Below are positions 31,453-39,322 of a stretch of 64,000 nt of DNA, in pieces (the stretch's first letter is position 1; every line of letters begins with the position of its first letter). This DNA comes from Tidjanibacter sp. Its GTDB lineage: Bacteria > Bacteroidota > Bacteroidia > Bacteroidales > Rikenellaceae. The notes beneath the pieces were generated by a model. The model had not been told where the DNA came from and searched no databases. It worked only from the letters and a program-made list of their open reading frames with translations. The translations under genes were made by a program, and so were the position numbers. The stretch lies in NCBI GenBank assembly GCA_017631375.1, contig JAGBTK010000030.1:1-64000 (forward strand). Reading direction: 5' to 3'.

Positions 31453-32367
31453 ATGCGTAAATTGGTCGATAGTGAAAAGCAGATGACTTGTGCAGTGGCG
31501 TTAGCCGAGATGGAGTCGGTCTATCGTTGCAGTCTGCTGACGCGTCTGGCTGTCGAGCGATTGGAGCGCAAGAGTAACGATCTGCTGACCTACTATAACG
31601 AGAATCACGATTGGTTGCAGACGCTACACATACTTCTTTTTCGCTACATTGGCGGTAATGATAATAAGGAGCCGATGACCAAAATGGCACGCACTGTGAC
31701 AAGTGTGATGTGTCTGCGCGAGCGAAAGATGCGTTGCAATGTGGAGGCTCTGCTCTTTGGAGCATCCGGGTTGCTTGAGGGTAGACTGCTCGATGGCTAC
31801 TGCCGTCAGCTGATGAATGATTACGAATATCTCCAACAAAAATACCGTTTCTTTACACCGCTCTATATTGCTGATTGGCAGCGTGGTAATATCTATCCAT
31901 CGGCCAATCCTCTGGTGCGACTCTCGCAACTTGTAGCGATACTCTGCGATAACGATGTACTTATCGACTCCCTCTTCGCTTGTAAGAGTGCAGATGATGT
32001 ATGCCGTCTTTTCGATGTGGAGAGTTCGGAGTATTGGGCAAAGCGTTGCGGTGCCACCTACTCTGACGGCAGACCTCCAAGACTTGGCAAGACAAAAGCC
32101 AATATGTTGGGTATCAATGTTGTAGTTCCATTCTTATTTGTCTATGGCAGGCAGATGAACAAGCAGGCATATTGCGATCAGGCAATCGACCTTCTGGAGA
32201 GTCTGATGGCAGAGAGCAATAAATACACCCGCTTTTGGACGGGATATGGTGTGCCTATGCTCTCAGCCTCTGATTCTCAGGCACTTTTGCAGCTATCAAC
32301 CTGCTATTGTGCGGAGAATCGTTGCGATGAGTGCGGACTTGGTAAAATGATTTATAAGAAAGATTGA
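31453..32367 (+). CDS. DUF2851-family protein, N-terminally short
   Basis: This 304-residue protein matches the C-terminal two thirds of DUF2851: ERLERKSNDLL near 35, RCNVEALLFGASGLLEG near 100, SSEYWAKRCG near 195, INVVVPFLFVYG near 225, and SDSQALLQLSTCYCAENRCDECGLG at the end with a Cys cluster. As I recall the family is usually about 420 residues, so about 120 N-terminal residues are missing. The sequence upstream is occupied by two palindromic repeats and holds in-frame stops. Function is unknown. It may be a truncated remnant or a naturally short member. Confidence 0.7.
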   Translation: MRKLVDSEKQMTCAVALAEMESVYRCSLLTRLAVERLERKSNDLLTYYNENHDWLQTLHILLFRYIGGNDNKEPMTKMARTVTSVMCLRERKMRCNVEALLFGASGLLEGRLLDGYCRQLMNDYEYLQQKYRFFTPLYIADWQRGNIYPSANPLVRLSQLVAILCDNDVLIDSLFACKSADDVCRLFDVESSEYWAKRCGATYSDGRPPRLGKTKANMLGINVVVPFLFVYGRQMNKQAYCDQAIDLLESLMAESNKYTRFWTGYGVPMLSASDSQALLQLSTCYCAENRCDECGLGKMIYKKD

Positions 32368-32398
32368 AAAAGTTTGTGTGAGATACGATAAAAAACAC

Positions 32399-32406
32399 TA
32401 TATTTG
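32399..32406 (+). promoter_or_regulatory. -7 box of the secA operon
   Basis: TATATTTG fits TAnnTTTG and is 26 bases before the secA start codon. A TTTG lies 22 bases upstream of it, slightly farther than the usual 19-20. Confidence 0.5.
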
Positions 32407-32432
32407 CAAGTTATATTTAAATACTTTACGAT

Positions 32433-35400
32433 ATGGACATAGTTTCTAAACTGTTAAAACTCTTCTTCGGCACCAAAAGCGACAAGGATCGCAAGGCTGT
32501 TGAGCCCTATGTACAGAAGGTTTTGGCAGTATATCCTTCGATAGATGCACTTTCGCACGATGCTCTGCGTGAGCGTAGTGCTGCTCTGCGTCAGCAGATT
32601 CGCGACTTTATTCAGGCTGACGAGGATCGCATCGCCTACCTCAAAGAGATTCTTGAGAAACCCGAGACCTCGATTGAGGATAAAGAGCGTCACTCCAAAG
32701 AGATTGACGACAAGACCAAGCTGATTGACGAGAAGATTGAGCAGAAACTCGATGAGATTCTGCCCGAGGCATTTGCTATTATGAAGTCAACTGCTCGTCG
32801 TTTCACTGAGAACTCGACCGTAGAGGTTACCGCTACCGACTTCGACCGCAACCTGGCGGCTTCGAAGGACTTTGTGACTATTGAGGGTGACAAGGCGGTT
32901 TATAAGAATCAGTGGATGGCAGGTGGTAATATGATTACCTGGGATATGGTTCACTACGACTGCCAGCTCTTTGGTGGTGTGGTTCTTCACACCGGTAAAA
33001 TTGCTGAGATGGCTACTGGTGAGGGTAAGACCCTCGTGGCGACACTCCCCGTATTCCTCAATGCACTTGCAGGTAAGGGCGTGCATGTGGTAACCGTGAA
33101 CGACTATCTGGCAAAGCGTGATGCTGAGTGGATGGGACCTATGTATCAGTTCCACGGTCTTTCGGTAGAGTGTATCGATAACTATCAGCCCAACTCGGCT
33201 GCTCGCCGCAAGGCATATATGGCAGATATCACCTTCGGTACCAACAATGAGTTTGGTTTCGACTATCTGCGCGACAATATGTCTATTTCGGCTGATGACT
33301 TGGTACAGCGCAAACACCACTTCGCTATTGTCGATGAGGTGGACTCGGTGTTGATTGACGATGCTCGTACTCCTCTGATTATTTCGGGTCCCGTGCCCAA
33401 GGGCGAGGATCAGCTGTTCGATCAGTATCGTGGTTTTGTGGAGCGTCTCTACACTATGCAGCGTCAGATGGTGAATGACCTTTTGGCTCGCGCCCGCAAA
33501 CTTATCTCGGAGGGTAACACCGAAGAGGGCGGTATTCTCCTGTTGCGTGCTCACAAGGGTCTTCCCAAGCATAAACCATTGATCAAATTCCTCAGCGAGC
33601 AGGGTGTCAAGGTGCTCTTGCAGAAGACAGAGGCTGTTTATATGCAGGACAACAACCGCCGTATGCCTGAGATTACCGACGAGCTCTTCTTCGTGATTGA
33701 GGAGAAGATGAATACCGTTGAGTTGACCGATAAGGGTCACGAGGTGCTCTCCAATGCTGTGGGCGAGGAGGGATTCTTCGTGTTGCCCGATATTGGTGCT
33801 GAGGTAGCTGTTATTGAGAAGAGTGATGCTTCGGCTGAGGAGAAGACAGCTCGCAAGGACGAGGTTATCAATAGCTACGCTATCCGTTCGGAGCGCGTAC
33901 ACACCGTAAACCAGTTGCTCAAGGCCTACTCGATGTTTGAGAAGGATGTTGAGTATGTGGTTATTGACAATAAGGTGAAGATTGTCGATGAGCAGACCGG
34001 TCGTATTATGGAGGGTCGTCGCTACTCTGATGGTCTGCATCAGGCTATTGAGGCTAAGGAGCATGTTAAGGTTGAGGCTGCTACTCAGACCTTTGCGACT
34101 ATCACCTTGCAGAACTACTTCCGTATGTACCACAAGTTGGGTGGTATGACAGGTACTGCAGAGACTGAGGCAAGCGAGTTCTGGAGTATCTATAAACTCG
34201 ATGTGGTTGTTATCCCCACCAACCGTCCGATTTTGCGTGACGACAGGGATGATATTCTCTACAAGACCAAGCGCGAGAAGTACAACGCAGTTGTTGACGA
34301 GGTTGTTCGCCTGGTTGGCGAGGGCCGTCCCGTATTGGTTGGTACTACTTCGGTGGAGGTTTCGGAGCTTTTGAGCCGTATCTTGAAGATTCGCGGCATC
34401 AAGCATAATGTGCTCAACGCAAAGCAGCACGCTCAGGAGGCACAGGTTGTTGCTGAGGCCGGTCGTGCAGGTCAGGTGACCATTGCTACCAATATGGCAG
34501 GTCGTGGTACCGATATTAAGCTCACTCCCGAGGTGAAGGAGGCAGGTGGTCTTGCGATTATCGGTACTGAGCGTCACGAGAGCCGTCGTGTCGATCGTCA
34601 GTTGCGTGGTCGTTCGGGTCGTCAGGGTGATCCCGGTTCTTCGCTCTTCTTCGTATCGGTTGAGGATGATTTGTTGCGTCTGTTTGGTGGCGACCGTCTG
34701 GCTGCTATGATGGACAAGATGGGTATTCAGGATGGTGAGGCTATCCAGGCAGGTATGATGACCAAGGCTGTTGAGAGAGCACAGAAGAAGGTCGAGGAGA
34801 ACAACTTCGGCATCCGTAAGCGTCTGTTGGAATATGACGATGTGATGAACTCGCAGCGTACCGTTATATACACTCAGCGTCGCCACGCACTCCACGGCGA
34901 GCGTGTTGAGATTGACTTCAACAATATGCTGTGCGACTTTGCCGAGAGTTTTGTTGAGGAGAACAAGGGCGTAAGCTACGAGGACTTCTCTTTCGAGCTT
35001 ATCCGTCAGGTTGCTGTACAGCCCACCTTCGACGATAAGGCATACAATGCTGCCGAGGGTAATAAGTTGGTAGATATGGTGATTAAGGATATCACCGATA
35101 GCTATAATCGTCGTGCTCAGGCTGCTGCACAGACAGCTATGCCGGTGCTGAAGAGCATCTATGAGAAGCAGGGCGACCAGATTGAGAATATCTATGTGCC
35201 TATGACCAATGGTCTTCTTGGTTACAATGTTCCTGTGAACTTGAAGAAGGCAATTGAGAGCAACGGTACCGAGATTTATAAGGTATTTACCAAGCTCGTG
35301 ATGCTCACTACCATCGATGACAATTGGCGTGAGCACCTTCGCGCAATGGATGACTTGCGTACCAGCGTACAGAATGCTACCTATGAGCAGAAAGACCCGC

Positions 35401-35717
35401 TGTTGATCTACAAGCTCGAGTCGTATGAGATCTTCAGTCAGATGTTGGAGAAGATCAATCGCGAGGTACTCTCGGTTGTCGGCAAGGGCTATATCCCAGT
35501 GCGCGAGAATCAGGAGGAGCGTGTTAAGCAACAGCAGCAGAGCCGTGCTAAGGTAGATGTTAACCGTCTGCACGCATCCCGTATGCAGGCTGCCGCAGCA
35601 GCAGGTCAGGGCGAGAAGAGCAAGCCCGCTCCTGTACATGTTGAGAAGAAGGTTGGTCGTAACGAGCTCTGTCCTTGTGGTTCGGGTAAGAAATACAAAC
35701 AGTGCCACGGTAAATAA
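32433..35717 (+). CDS. secA: Preprotein translocase ATPase SecA
   Basis: This 1094-residue motor drives proteins through SecYEG. Walker A is [14 protein letters not shown], the DEAD-like box region is [20 protein letters not shown], and [14 protein letters not shown] and [11 protein letters not shown] follow. The C-terminal zinc-binding tail [20 protein letters not shown] is intact and binds SecB or the ribosome in other species. The protein is about 190 residues longer than the E. coli one, with extra sequence in the first half, a length usual for this phylum. Two FKBP-type lipoprotein genes follow directly, so export motor and periplasmic foldases appear coexpressed. Confidence 0.97.
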   Translation: MDIVSKLLKLFFGTKSDKDRKAVEPYVQKVLAVYPSIDALSHDALRERSAALRQQIRDFIQADEDRIAYLKEILEKPETSIEDKERHSKEIDDKTKLIDEKIEQKLDEILPEAFAIMKSTARRFTENSTVEVTATDFDRNLAASKDFVTIEGDKAVYKNQWMAGGNMITWDMVHYDCQLFGGVVLHTGKIAEMATGEGKTLVATLPVFLNALAGKGVHVVTVNDYLAKRDAEWMGPMYQFHGLSVECIDNYQPNSAARRKAYMADITFGTNNEFGFDYLRDNMSISADDLVQRKHHFAIVDEVDSVLIDDARTPLIISGPVPKGEDQLFDQYRGFVERLYTMQRQMVNDLLARARKLISEGNTEEGGILLLRAHKGLPKHKPLIKFLSEQGVKVLLQKTEAVYMQDNNRRMPEITDELFFVIEEKMNTVELTDKGHEVLSNAVGEEGFFVLPDIGAEVAVIEKSDASAEEKTARKDEVINSYAIRSERVHTVNQLLKAYSMFEKDVEYVVIDNKVKIVDEQTGRIMEGRRYSDGLHQAIEAKEHVKVEAATQTFATITLQNYFRMYHKLGGMTGTAETEASEFWSIYKLDVVVIPTNRPILRDDRDDILYKTKREKYNAVVDEVVRLVGEGRPVLVGTTSVEVSELLSRILKIRGIKHNVLNAKQHAQEAQVVAEAGRAGQVTIATNMAGRGTDIKLTPEVKEAGGLAIIGTERHESRRVDRQLRGRSGRQGDPGSSLFFVSVEDDLLRLFGGDRLAAMMDKMGIQDGEAIQAGMMTKAVERAQKKVEENNFGIRKRLLEYDDVMNSQRTVIYTQRRHALHGERVEIDFNNMLCDFAESFVEENKGVSYEDFSFELIRQVAVQPTFDDKAYNAAEGNKLVDMVIKDITDSYNRRAQAAAQTAMPVLKSIYEKQGDQIENIYVPMTNGLLGYNVPVNLKKAIESNGTEIYKVFTKLVMLTTIDDNWREHLRAMDDLRTSVQNATYEQKDPLLIYKLESYEIFSQMLEKINREVLSVVGKGYIPVRENQEERVKQQQQSRAKVDVNRLHASRMQAAAAAGQGEKSKPAPVHVEKKVGRNELCPCGSGKKYKQCHGK

Positions 35718-35732
35718 CGGAAACTAAAGGAG

Positions 35733-36257
35733 TTGAAACAGAAATTTGCATATTTAATCTTGGCGTTGTCGCTTTGCGGAGCGATGCTCACCTCGTGCGG
35801 ACAGGACGATGAGTCGTTGATGCAGCAGGAGGAGAAGATTATTGCCTATCTGACAAAGCAGTCGCTCGACTACACCATCGAGGGAGGTACCTATAAGGTA
35901 GTTCTTGCAGAGGGCGATCAGAGTAGGCGTGCCGAGAGGGGTGACTCGTTGAGTTTTAACTATGCAGGAATGATATTTGACAGCGATCCCTCTGGGCTGT
36001 TTACCACATCGTGGGAGTGGCTCGTGGATACCAGCACAGGACTCAACACCGAGTATTGGTCTTTTGAGCCTGCGCGTGTGAGATTGGGTGACGGTACTAT
36101 AATAAAAGGTATCGAAAATGCGTTAAATAACTGTTGTGAGGGAGACTCCCTGCAACTCTTCATCCCCTCGCCGCTGGGCTATGGCGAAGAGGAGGTGGGC
36201 AATGTGTCGAAGAATACGGCACTGATGTTTTTGGTGAAAGTAGAAAGTATATATTAA
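35733..36257 (+). CDS. FKBP-type peptidyl-prolyl isomerase lipoprotein
   Basis: This 174-residue protein has a lipoprotein signal ending LTSC (cleavage before Cys22) and one FKBP domain at about 60-174. Seen are GDSLSFNYAGMIFDS, RLGDGTIIKGIENALNNCCEGDSLQLFIPSPLGYGEE and ALMFLVKVESIY. It should sit in the periplasmic face of a membrane and catalyse proline isomerisation. The only start before the signal peptide is TTG, 15 bases after secA, with AAAGGAG immediately before it. A second FKBP lipoprotein gene follows after 14 bases. Confidence 0.85.
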   Translation: MKQKFAYLILALSLCGAMLTSCGQDDESLMQQEEKIIAYLTKQSLDYTIEGGTYKVVLAEGDQSRRAERGDSLSFNYAGMIFDSDPSGLFTTSWEWLVDTSTGLNTEYWSFEPARVRLGDGTIIKGIENALNNCCEGDSLQLFIPSPLGYGEEEVGNVSKNTALMFLVKVESIY

Positions 36258-36271
36258 TTTTAAGATAGAAT

Positions 36272-37597
36272 ATGAAGTTCAAATTGCGTACTCTCGTTGC
36301 AGGTGCTGTTGTGGCACTTACCGTCTTTTCGTGCGCTCGTCAGGAGATGACCACCTACACTGAGGCTGAGAATGCTACCTTGGCTGCGTGGGTGCAGAAG
36401 CACGCTCCCAATGCCGAAAAGTGCAACGATAATATGTATATCGAGTGGATTGAGCGTAATACCAATCCGGGACCTGCTGATACTCTGGTTGAGGTTGGCG
36501 ATTGGGTAAGGGTGAAATATACTGTCAAGACACTTGCCGGTAGCGTGGTTAATACTCGCGATGAGCAGGTGGCACGAATTGAGGGTACTTACACTCCCTT
36601 TACTCACTACTCTCCTCAGCTGGTCTATATGAATGACCCCAATGTCACTATGTTGGAGGGTCAGTACGAGGCATTGCAGAAGATGCGTCGTGACGATATT
36701 GTTCGCCTCTACCTCTCCTCCAGCTATGCTTATGGTCCTAACGGCTTTGGCGATGATGTAGGTTATGGTGGCCAGAATAAGCTCCAGGCACAGGTACCTG
36801 TCATTGTTGATAGCTTTACTTTGGTGGATTTTGAGGTCGATCCTATCATTACCGAGCAGAAGGCAGTTGATGAGTGGGTTGCCCAAAATTGGGGTTTGCA
36901 GCCTAAGGACACCATCAAGTCCAATTTCTATATGCAGCTTCTGCCTCCCTTCCCTATTAAGCGCGACTCTATCGGTTCAAAGCTCGACTCGGTAGTGCAG
37001 ATCTATTATGTAGGTCGATTCCTGGACGGCTTTGTATTCGACACAAATATCGACTCTATTCAGGAGCGTGTTTATGGTAGAATAGTTAATGAGGGACCGC
37101 TTCAGCTTGCGGCTTCCGATCTCGTAGGTGATACTGTAAGCGTTATTGAGGGTTGGAAGATTGCTTTGAAGAATGCTTGCTTTGGCGACCACATCCGAAC
37201 CGCATTTGTTTCGGCATATGGCTACGGTATTCAGGGTGCTGCCGCATCGAGTAGCTCAAGTAGTGCTACCAGCACTGATCTCTCCTATTATGACTATATC
37301 AACTATATGTACTATATGAATGCTATGTATGGTGGTCTTGGTGGTTATGGTGGTGGCTACGGTAGCGGCTACGGTTATGGTAGTTATGGCTACGATAGTT
37401 ATTACAACAACTACTATGATATGCTCTATTATAGCAACCTCTATGGTAGTATGGGCGGTGGTACAAGCTCAGAAGATGAGGAGTATATTGATGATGGTAT
37501 CGTAAGTACTGAGATTCAGCCATTTGAGCCTCTTATCTTTGATATCTATATTCTCCCTGTTGAGGGTGATGCGGTTGAGGATAGCAATGATGAATAG
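36272..37597 (+). CDS. Tandem FKBP-type lipoprotein with Gly/Tyr-rich insert
   Basis: This 441-residue lipoprotein (signal ending VFSC, Cys22) carries two FKBP-like domains. The first, about 65-190, has GDWVRVKYTVKTLAG, GQYEALQKMRRDDIVRLYL and SYAYGPNGFGDD. The second, about 215-435, has QIYYVGRFLDGFVFDTN and GWKIALKNACFGDHIRTAF. The second domain is split by a low-complexity block of about 65 residues rich in Gly, Tyr, Ser and Met (about 330-395), before the last strand PLIFDIYILPVEG. The block sits where FKBPs have the flap loop near the active site. Palindromic copy B begins three bases after the stop codon. Confidence 0.82.
   Translation: MKFKLRTLVAGAVVALTVFSCARQEMTTYTEAENATLAAWVQKHAPNAEKCNDNMYIEWIERNTNPGPADTLVEVGDWVRVKYTVKTLAGSVVNTRDEQVARIEGTYTPFTHYSPQLVYMNDPNVTMLEGQYEALQKMRRDDIVRLYLSSSYAYGPNGFGDDVGYGGQNKLQAQVPVIVDSFTLVDFEVDPIITEQKAVDEWVAQNWGLQPKDTIKSNFYMQLLPPFPIKRDSIGSKLDSVVQIYYVGRFLDGFVFDTNIDSIQERVYGRIVNEGPLQLAASDLVGDTVSVIEGWKIALKNACFGDHIRTAFVSAYGYGIQGAAASSSSSSATSTDLSYYDYINYMYYMNAMYGGLGGYGGGYGSGYGYGSYGYDSYYNNYYDMLYYSNLYGSMGGGTSSEDEEYIDDGIVSTEIQPFEPLIFDIYILPVEGDAVEDSNDE
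37270..37480 (+). repeat. Low-complexity Gly/Tyr-coding insert in the FKBP gene
   Basis: This in-frame stretch encodes runs such as MYGGLGGYGGGYGSGYGYG followed by SYGYDSYYNNYYDMLYY. The DNA shows local repetition of GGT/GGC and TAT/TAC codons, which could expand or contract in frame. Confidence 0.75.
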
Positions 37598-37599
37598 GT

Positions 37600-37724
37600 A
37601 AAAAGCCGTATAATTGGTGAATTTGTCACTTCCCTTGCGAGGCCGTCCTCACATACGATTAAGTATGCTGCGGGCGGCCTCGCTGCACGAAGCCCCAAAT
37701 TCCCTCAATTCTACGACTTTTTAA
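37600..37724 (+). repeat. Family 1 palindromic element, copy B
   Basis: The first 85 bases are identical to copy A (7083-7167), and the rest has diverged. The left end AAAAAGCCGTATAATTGG and the right end in reverse complement, TTAAAAAGTCGTAGAATTGA, form the terminal inverted repeat. The element begins three bases after the FKBP stop codon. Confidence 0.8.
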
Positions 37725-37742
37725 TTCAAGATTCAAAATGAT

Positions 37743-37777
37743 ACAACCGAGAGATATTCGATATATCTCTCGGTTGT
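37743..37777 (+). terminator. Terminator of the secA-FKBP operon
   Basis: A perfect 15-bp stem, ACAACCGAGAGATAT (37743-37757) with its complement at 37763-37777, has loop TCGAT and is followed by TGTTTTT. It belongs to the GAGAG-stem terminator set, and its inner ATATTCGATATAT also occurs in the hairpin at 7355-7391. Confidence 0.85.
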
Positions 37778-37843
37778 TGTTTTTGAGAATTATGAGAATT
37801 ATGAGATAATCAATAAGACTCTTTGAGTAATAATTGGGTTATT

Positions 37844-37993
37844 CGGGTTTAGGAGATACCCTCGTAGAGGGTACGATGGAAAATAGAGATAGGCAGATGT
37901 CAAGTTCACTTGAATATCTGCCTATCTCTATTTTTTATCGTAGTTACTAATAGGTAACTCCTAAACGCGCAAACTAATAGTACAAAAGTTTTT
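37844..37993 (-). repeat. Family 2 cloverleaf-like palindrome, copy F2 with flank
   Basis: This is the reverse-orientation partner of F1. The palindrome spans 37844-37969 with ends CGGGTTTAGG and CCTAAACGCG. The central stem is 19 bp (37880-37898 with 37916-37934) continued by CAAGT/ACTTG. The side arms are ACCCTC/GAGGGT and GTTAC/GTAAC. The flank 37970-37993 matches 14000-14023. Relative to the neighbouring gene (ung, minus strand) the orientation is the same as for F1 and its neighbour. Confidence 0.75.
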
Positions 37994-38001
37994 TGGTGCC
38001 G

Positions 38002-38042
38002 CTTTTTTACAAAAAAGGGGCAAAAGGCTTTTTACAAAAAGC
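38002..38042 (-). terminator. Paired A/T-rich hairpins behind ung
   Basis: Downstream of ung on the minus strand are GCTTTTT-GT-AAAAAGC (38027-38042) and CTTTTTT-GT-AAAAAAG (38002-38017). They resemble the hairpin behind the carboxyltransferase at 13975. They may end the long division-cluster transcript, but the stems are weak. Confidence 0.45.
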
Positions 38043-38053
38043 GACAAAGTAGA

Positions 38054-38719
38054 CTACCAGACAATAGGCTCTTTACCTTGTGTCGTGAGATAGTTATTGG
38101 CCTGCGAGAAGTGGCGGCAGCCTATGAACCCACGATAGACGGAGAGTGGTGAGGGGTGCGCACTTTTAAGGATTAAGTTCTGTTCGGGGTGGACTATGGT
38201 GAGTCCTTTTCGTTGTGCATAGCTACCCCATAGGAGATATACAATCCCGTTGTGGTGCGAGGAGAGTATGCGCACTACGGCATCTGTGAACTGCTCCCAT
38301 CCGCGTCCTGCGTGCGAGGCAGCCTTATGTGCCTCCACTGTGAGTACGGAGTTAAGGAGTAGTACGCCTTGTTCTGCCCAGCGGTCGAGATTTCCTGTTG
38401 TGGGTATGATGGCTCCGGTGTCTTCGGCAATCTCCTTGAAAATGTTGACGAGCGATGGGGGTATTTTCACACCGTCGGCCACCGAGAAACAGAGGCCGTT
38501 GGCCTGCCCCTCCTCGTGGTAGGGGTCTTGACCGATGATCACCACCTTCACTTTGTCGGGCGGACACATATCGAAGGCGCGGAATATATTCTTACCTGCC
38601 GGGAAGATGCGTTTTGTGGCATACTCCTGGCGTACAAAGGATGTCAAGTCCTCGAAATAGGGCTTGTCAAACTCCTCCTGCAGGAGCGACTTCCAAGCTT
38701 CATTGATTTTTACCTCCAT
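38054..38719 (-). CDS. ung: Uracil-DNA glycosylase
   Basis: This 221-residue family 1 enzyme removes uracil from DNA. The catalytic Asp lies in IIGQDPYHEEGQANGLCFSV, and the His of the leucine-loop motif in HPSPLSVYRGFIGCRHF. LLLNSVLTVE is also present. Length is normal. It follows the phosphopantetheinyl transferase gene by only six bases and is the last gene of the long minus-strand series. Family 2 palindrome F2 lies downstream. Confidence 0.97.
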   Translation of the reverse strand: MEVKINEAWKSLLQEEFDKPYFEDLTSFVRQEYATKRIFPAGKNIFRAFDMCPPDKVKVVIIGQDPYHEEGQANGLCFSVADGVKIPPSLVNIFKEIAEDTGAIIPTTGNLDRWAEQGVLLLNSVLTVEAHKAASHAGRGWEQFTDAVVRILSSHHNGIVYLLWGSYAQRKGLTIVHPEQNLILKSAHPSPLSVYRGFIGCRHFSQANNYLTTQGKEPIVW

Positions 38720-38725
38720 ATTGTG

Positions 38726-39322
38726 TTACTGTTTTTCGCAGATTAAGCAGAGCAGTGAGCTGCCTCCTACGAGCCTGAACTCAATCTTGGGAAGTGGCTC
38801 GCCTCGGAACACTGCCGATAACTTTTGTGCATCCATATCCAAAGCAGTGACTTGGATATCTCTCAGAAAATCTACCCCCTCGGATGCTACATATTTGTAG
38901 ATTGCCTCCTTTGCCGACCAGAGTAGTGGCTTGAAGAGTGGGTGAGTGCTGTCGTGGAGCTGCTCTTCTTCTTGGGAGATATATCTCGCAGCTACCCTCT
39001 CGAAATTGCGCGAGAGGAGCTCTATGTCAATGCCGCACCTCGCTTTGCCAATAGCCACCGCTGCCCACTCGGTATTGTGTGACACTCCTATCTGCCAATC
39101 GCAGCCGGTAAGACGGGGTGCGCCTGAGGGTAGATACTCGATCTCTGCCTCTTTGCCGATAAGCGACCTCAGCGCACTGCGCCACGCTCTCTGCTCTGCC
39201 CTGCGAGCGGGGGAGGAGAGGGTGGCTATGTAGGCAATATCGGTCTGTGTGAGAGCCTCTGTGCTGCCCTCACTGATGGGTGTCAATGCCACTTTGTGGC
39301 TGTCAAACTCTATGATTTTCAC
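38726..39322 (-). CDS. 4'-phosphopantetheinyl transferase superfamily protein
   Basis: This 198-residue protein attaches phosphopantetheine to carrier proteins. The magnesium and catalytic motifs are CGIDIELLSR (about 95-104) and LWSAKEAIYKY (about 133-143), in the Sfp-like arrangement. Whether it serves fatty-acid ACP or another carrier is not visible. It begins at the base next to the gldE stop codon and is followed by ung after six bases. Confidence 0.88.
   Translation of the reverse strand: MKIIEFDSHKVALTPISEGSTEALTQTDIAYIATLSSPARRAEQRAWRSALRSLIGKEAEIEYLPSGAPRLTGCDWQIGVSHNTEWAAVAIGKARCGIDIELLSRNFERVAARYISQEEEQLHDSTHPLFKPLLWSAKEAIYKYVASEGVDFLRDIQVTALDMDAQKLSAVFRGEPLPKIEFRLVGGSSLLCLICEKQ

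Larger units (their letters stand above)
37598..38053. other. Intergenic region between the FKBP gene and ung
   Basis: This convergent 456-bp gap holds, in order, palindromic copy B, the FKBP operon terminator (37743-37777), a short GAGAATTATGAGAATTATG repeat (37785-37806), family 2 copy F2 (37844-37969), its conserved flank (37970-37993) and the two A/T hairpins behind ung (38002-38042). I see no gene in it. Confidence 0.7.

Noticed and set aside
31453..32367. DUF2851 gene considered as a pseudogene
   Set aside because: The 304-codon frame is intact and the visible family motifs are conserved. Truncation is reported as a possibility, but the gene is kept as a CDS.
32787..35708. 973-codon open frame on the minus strand opposite secA
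   Set aside because: It lies fully inside secA, has no recognisable domain or signal, is rich in Leu/His/Thr as expected for reverse-complemented codons, and is explained by avoidance of TTA, CTA and TCA codons in secA.
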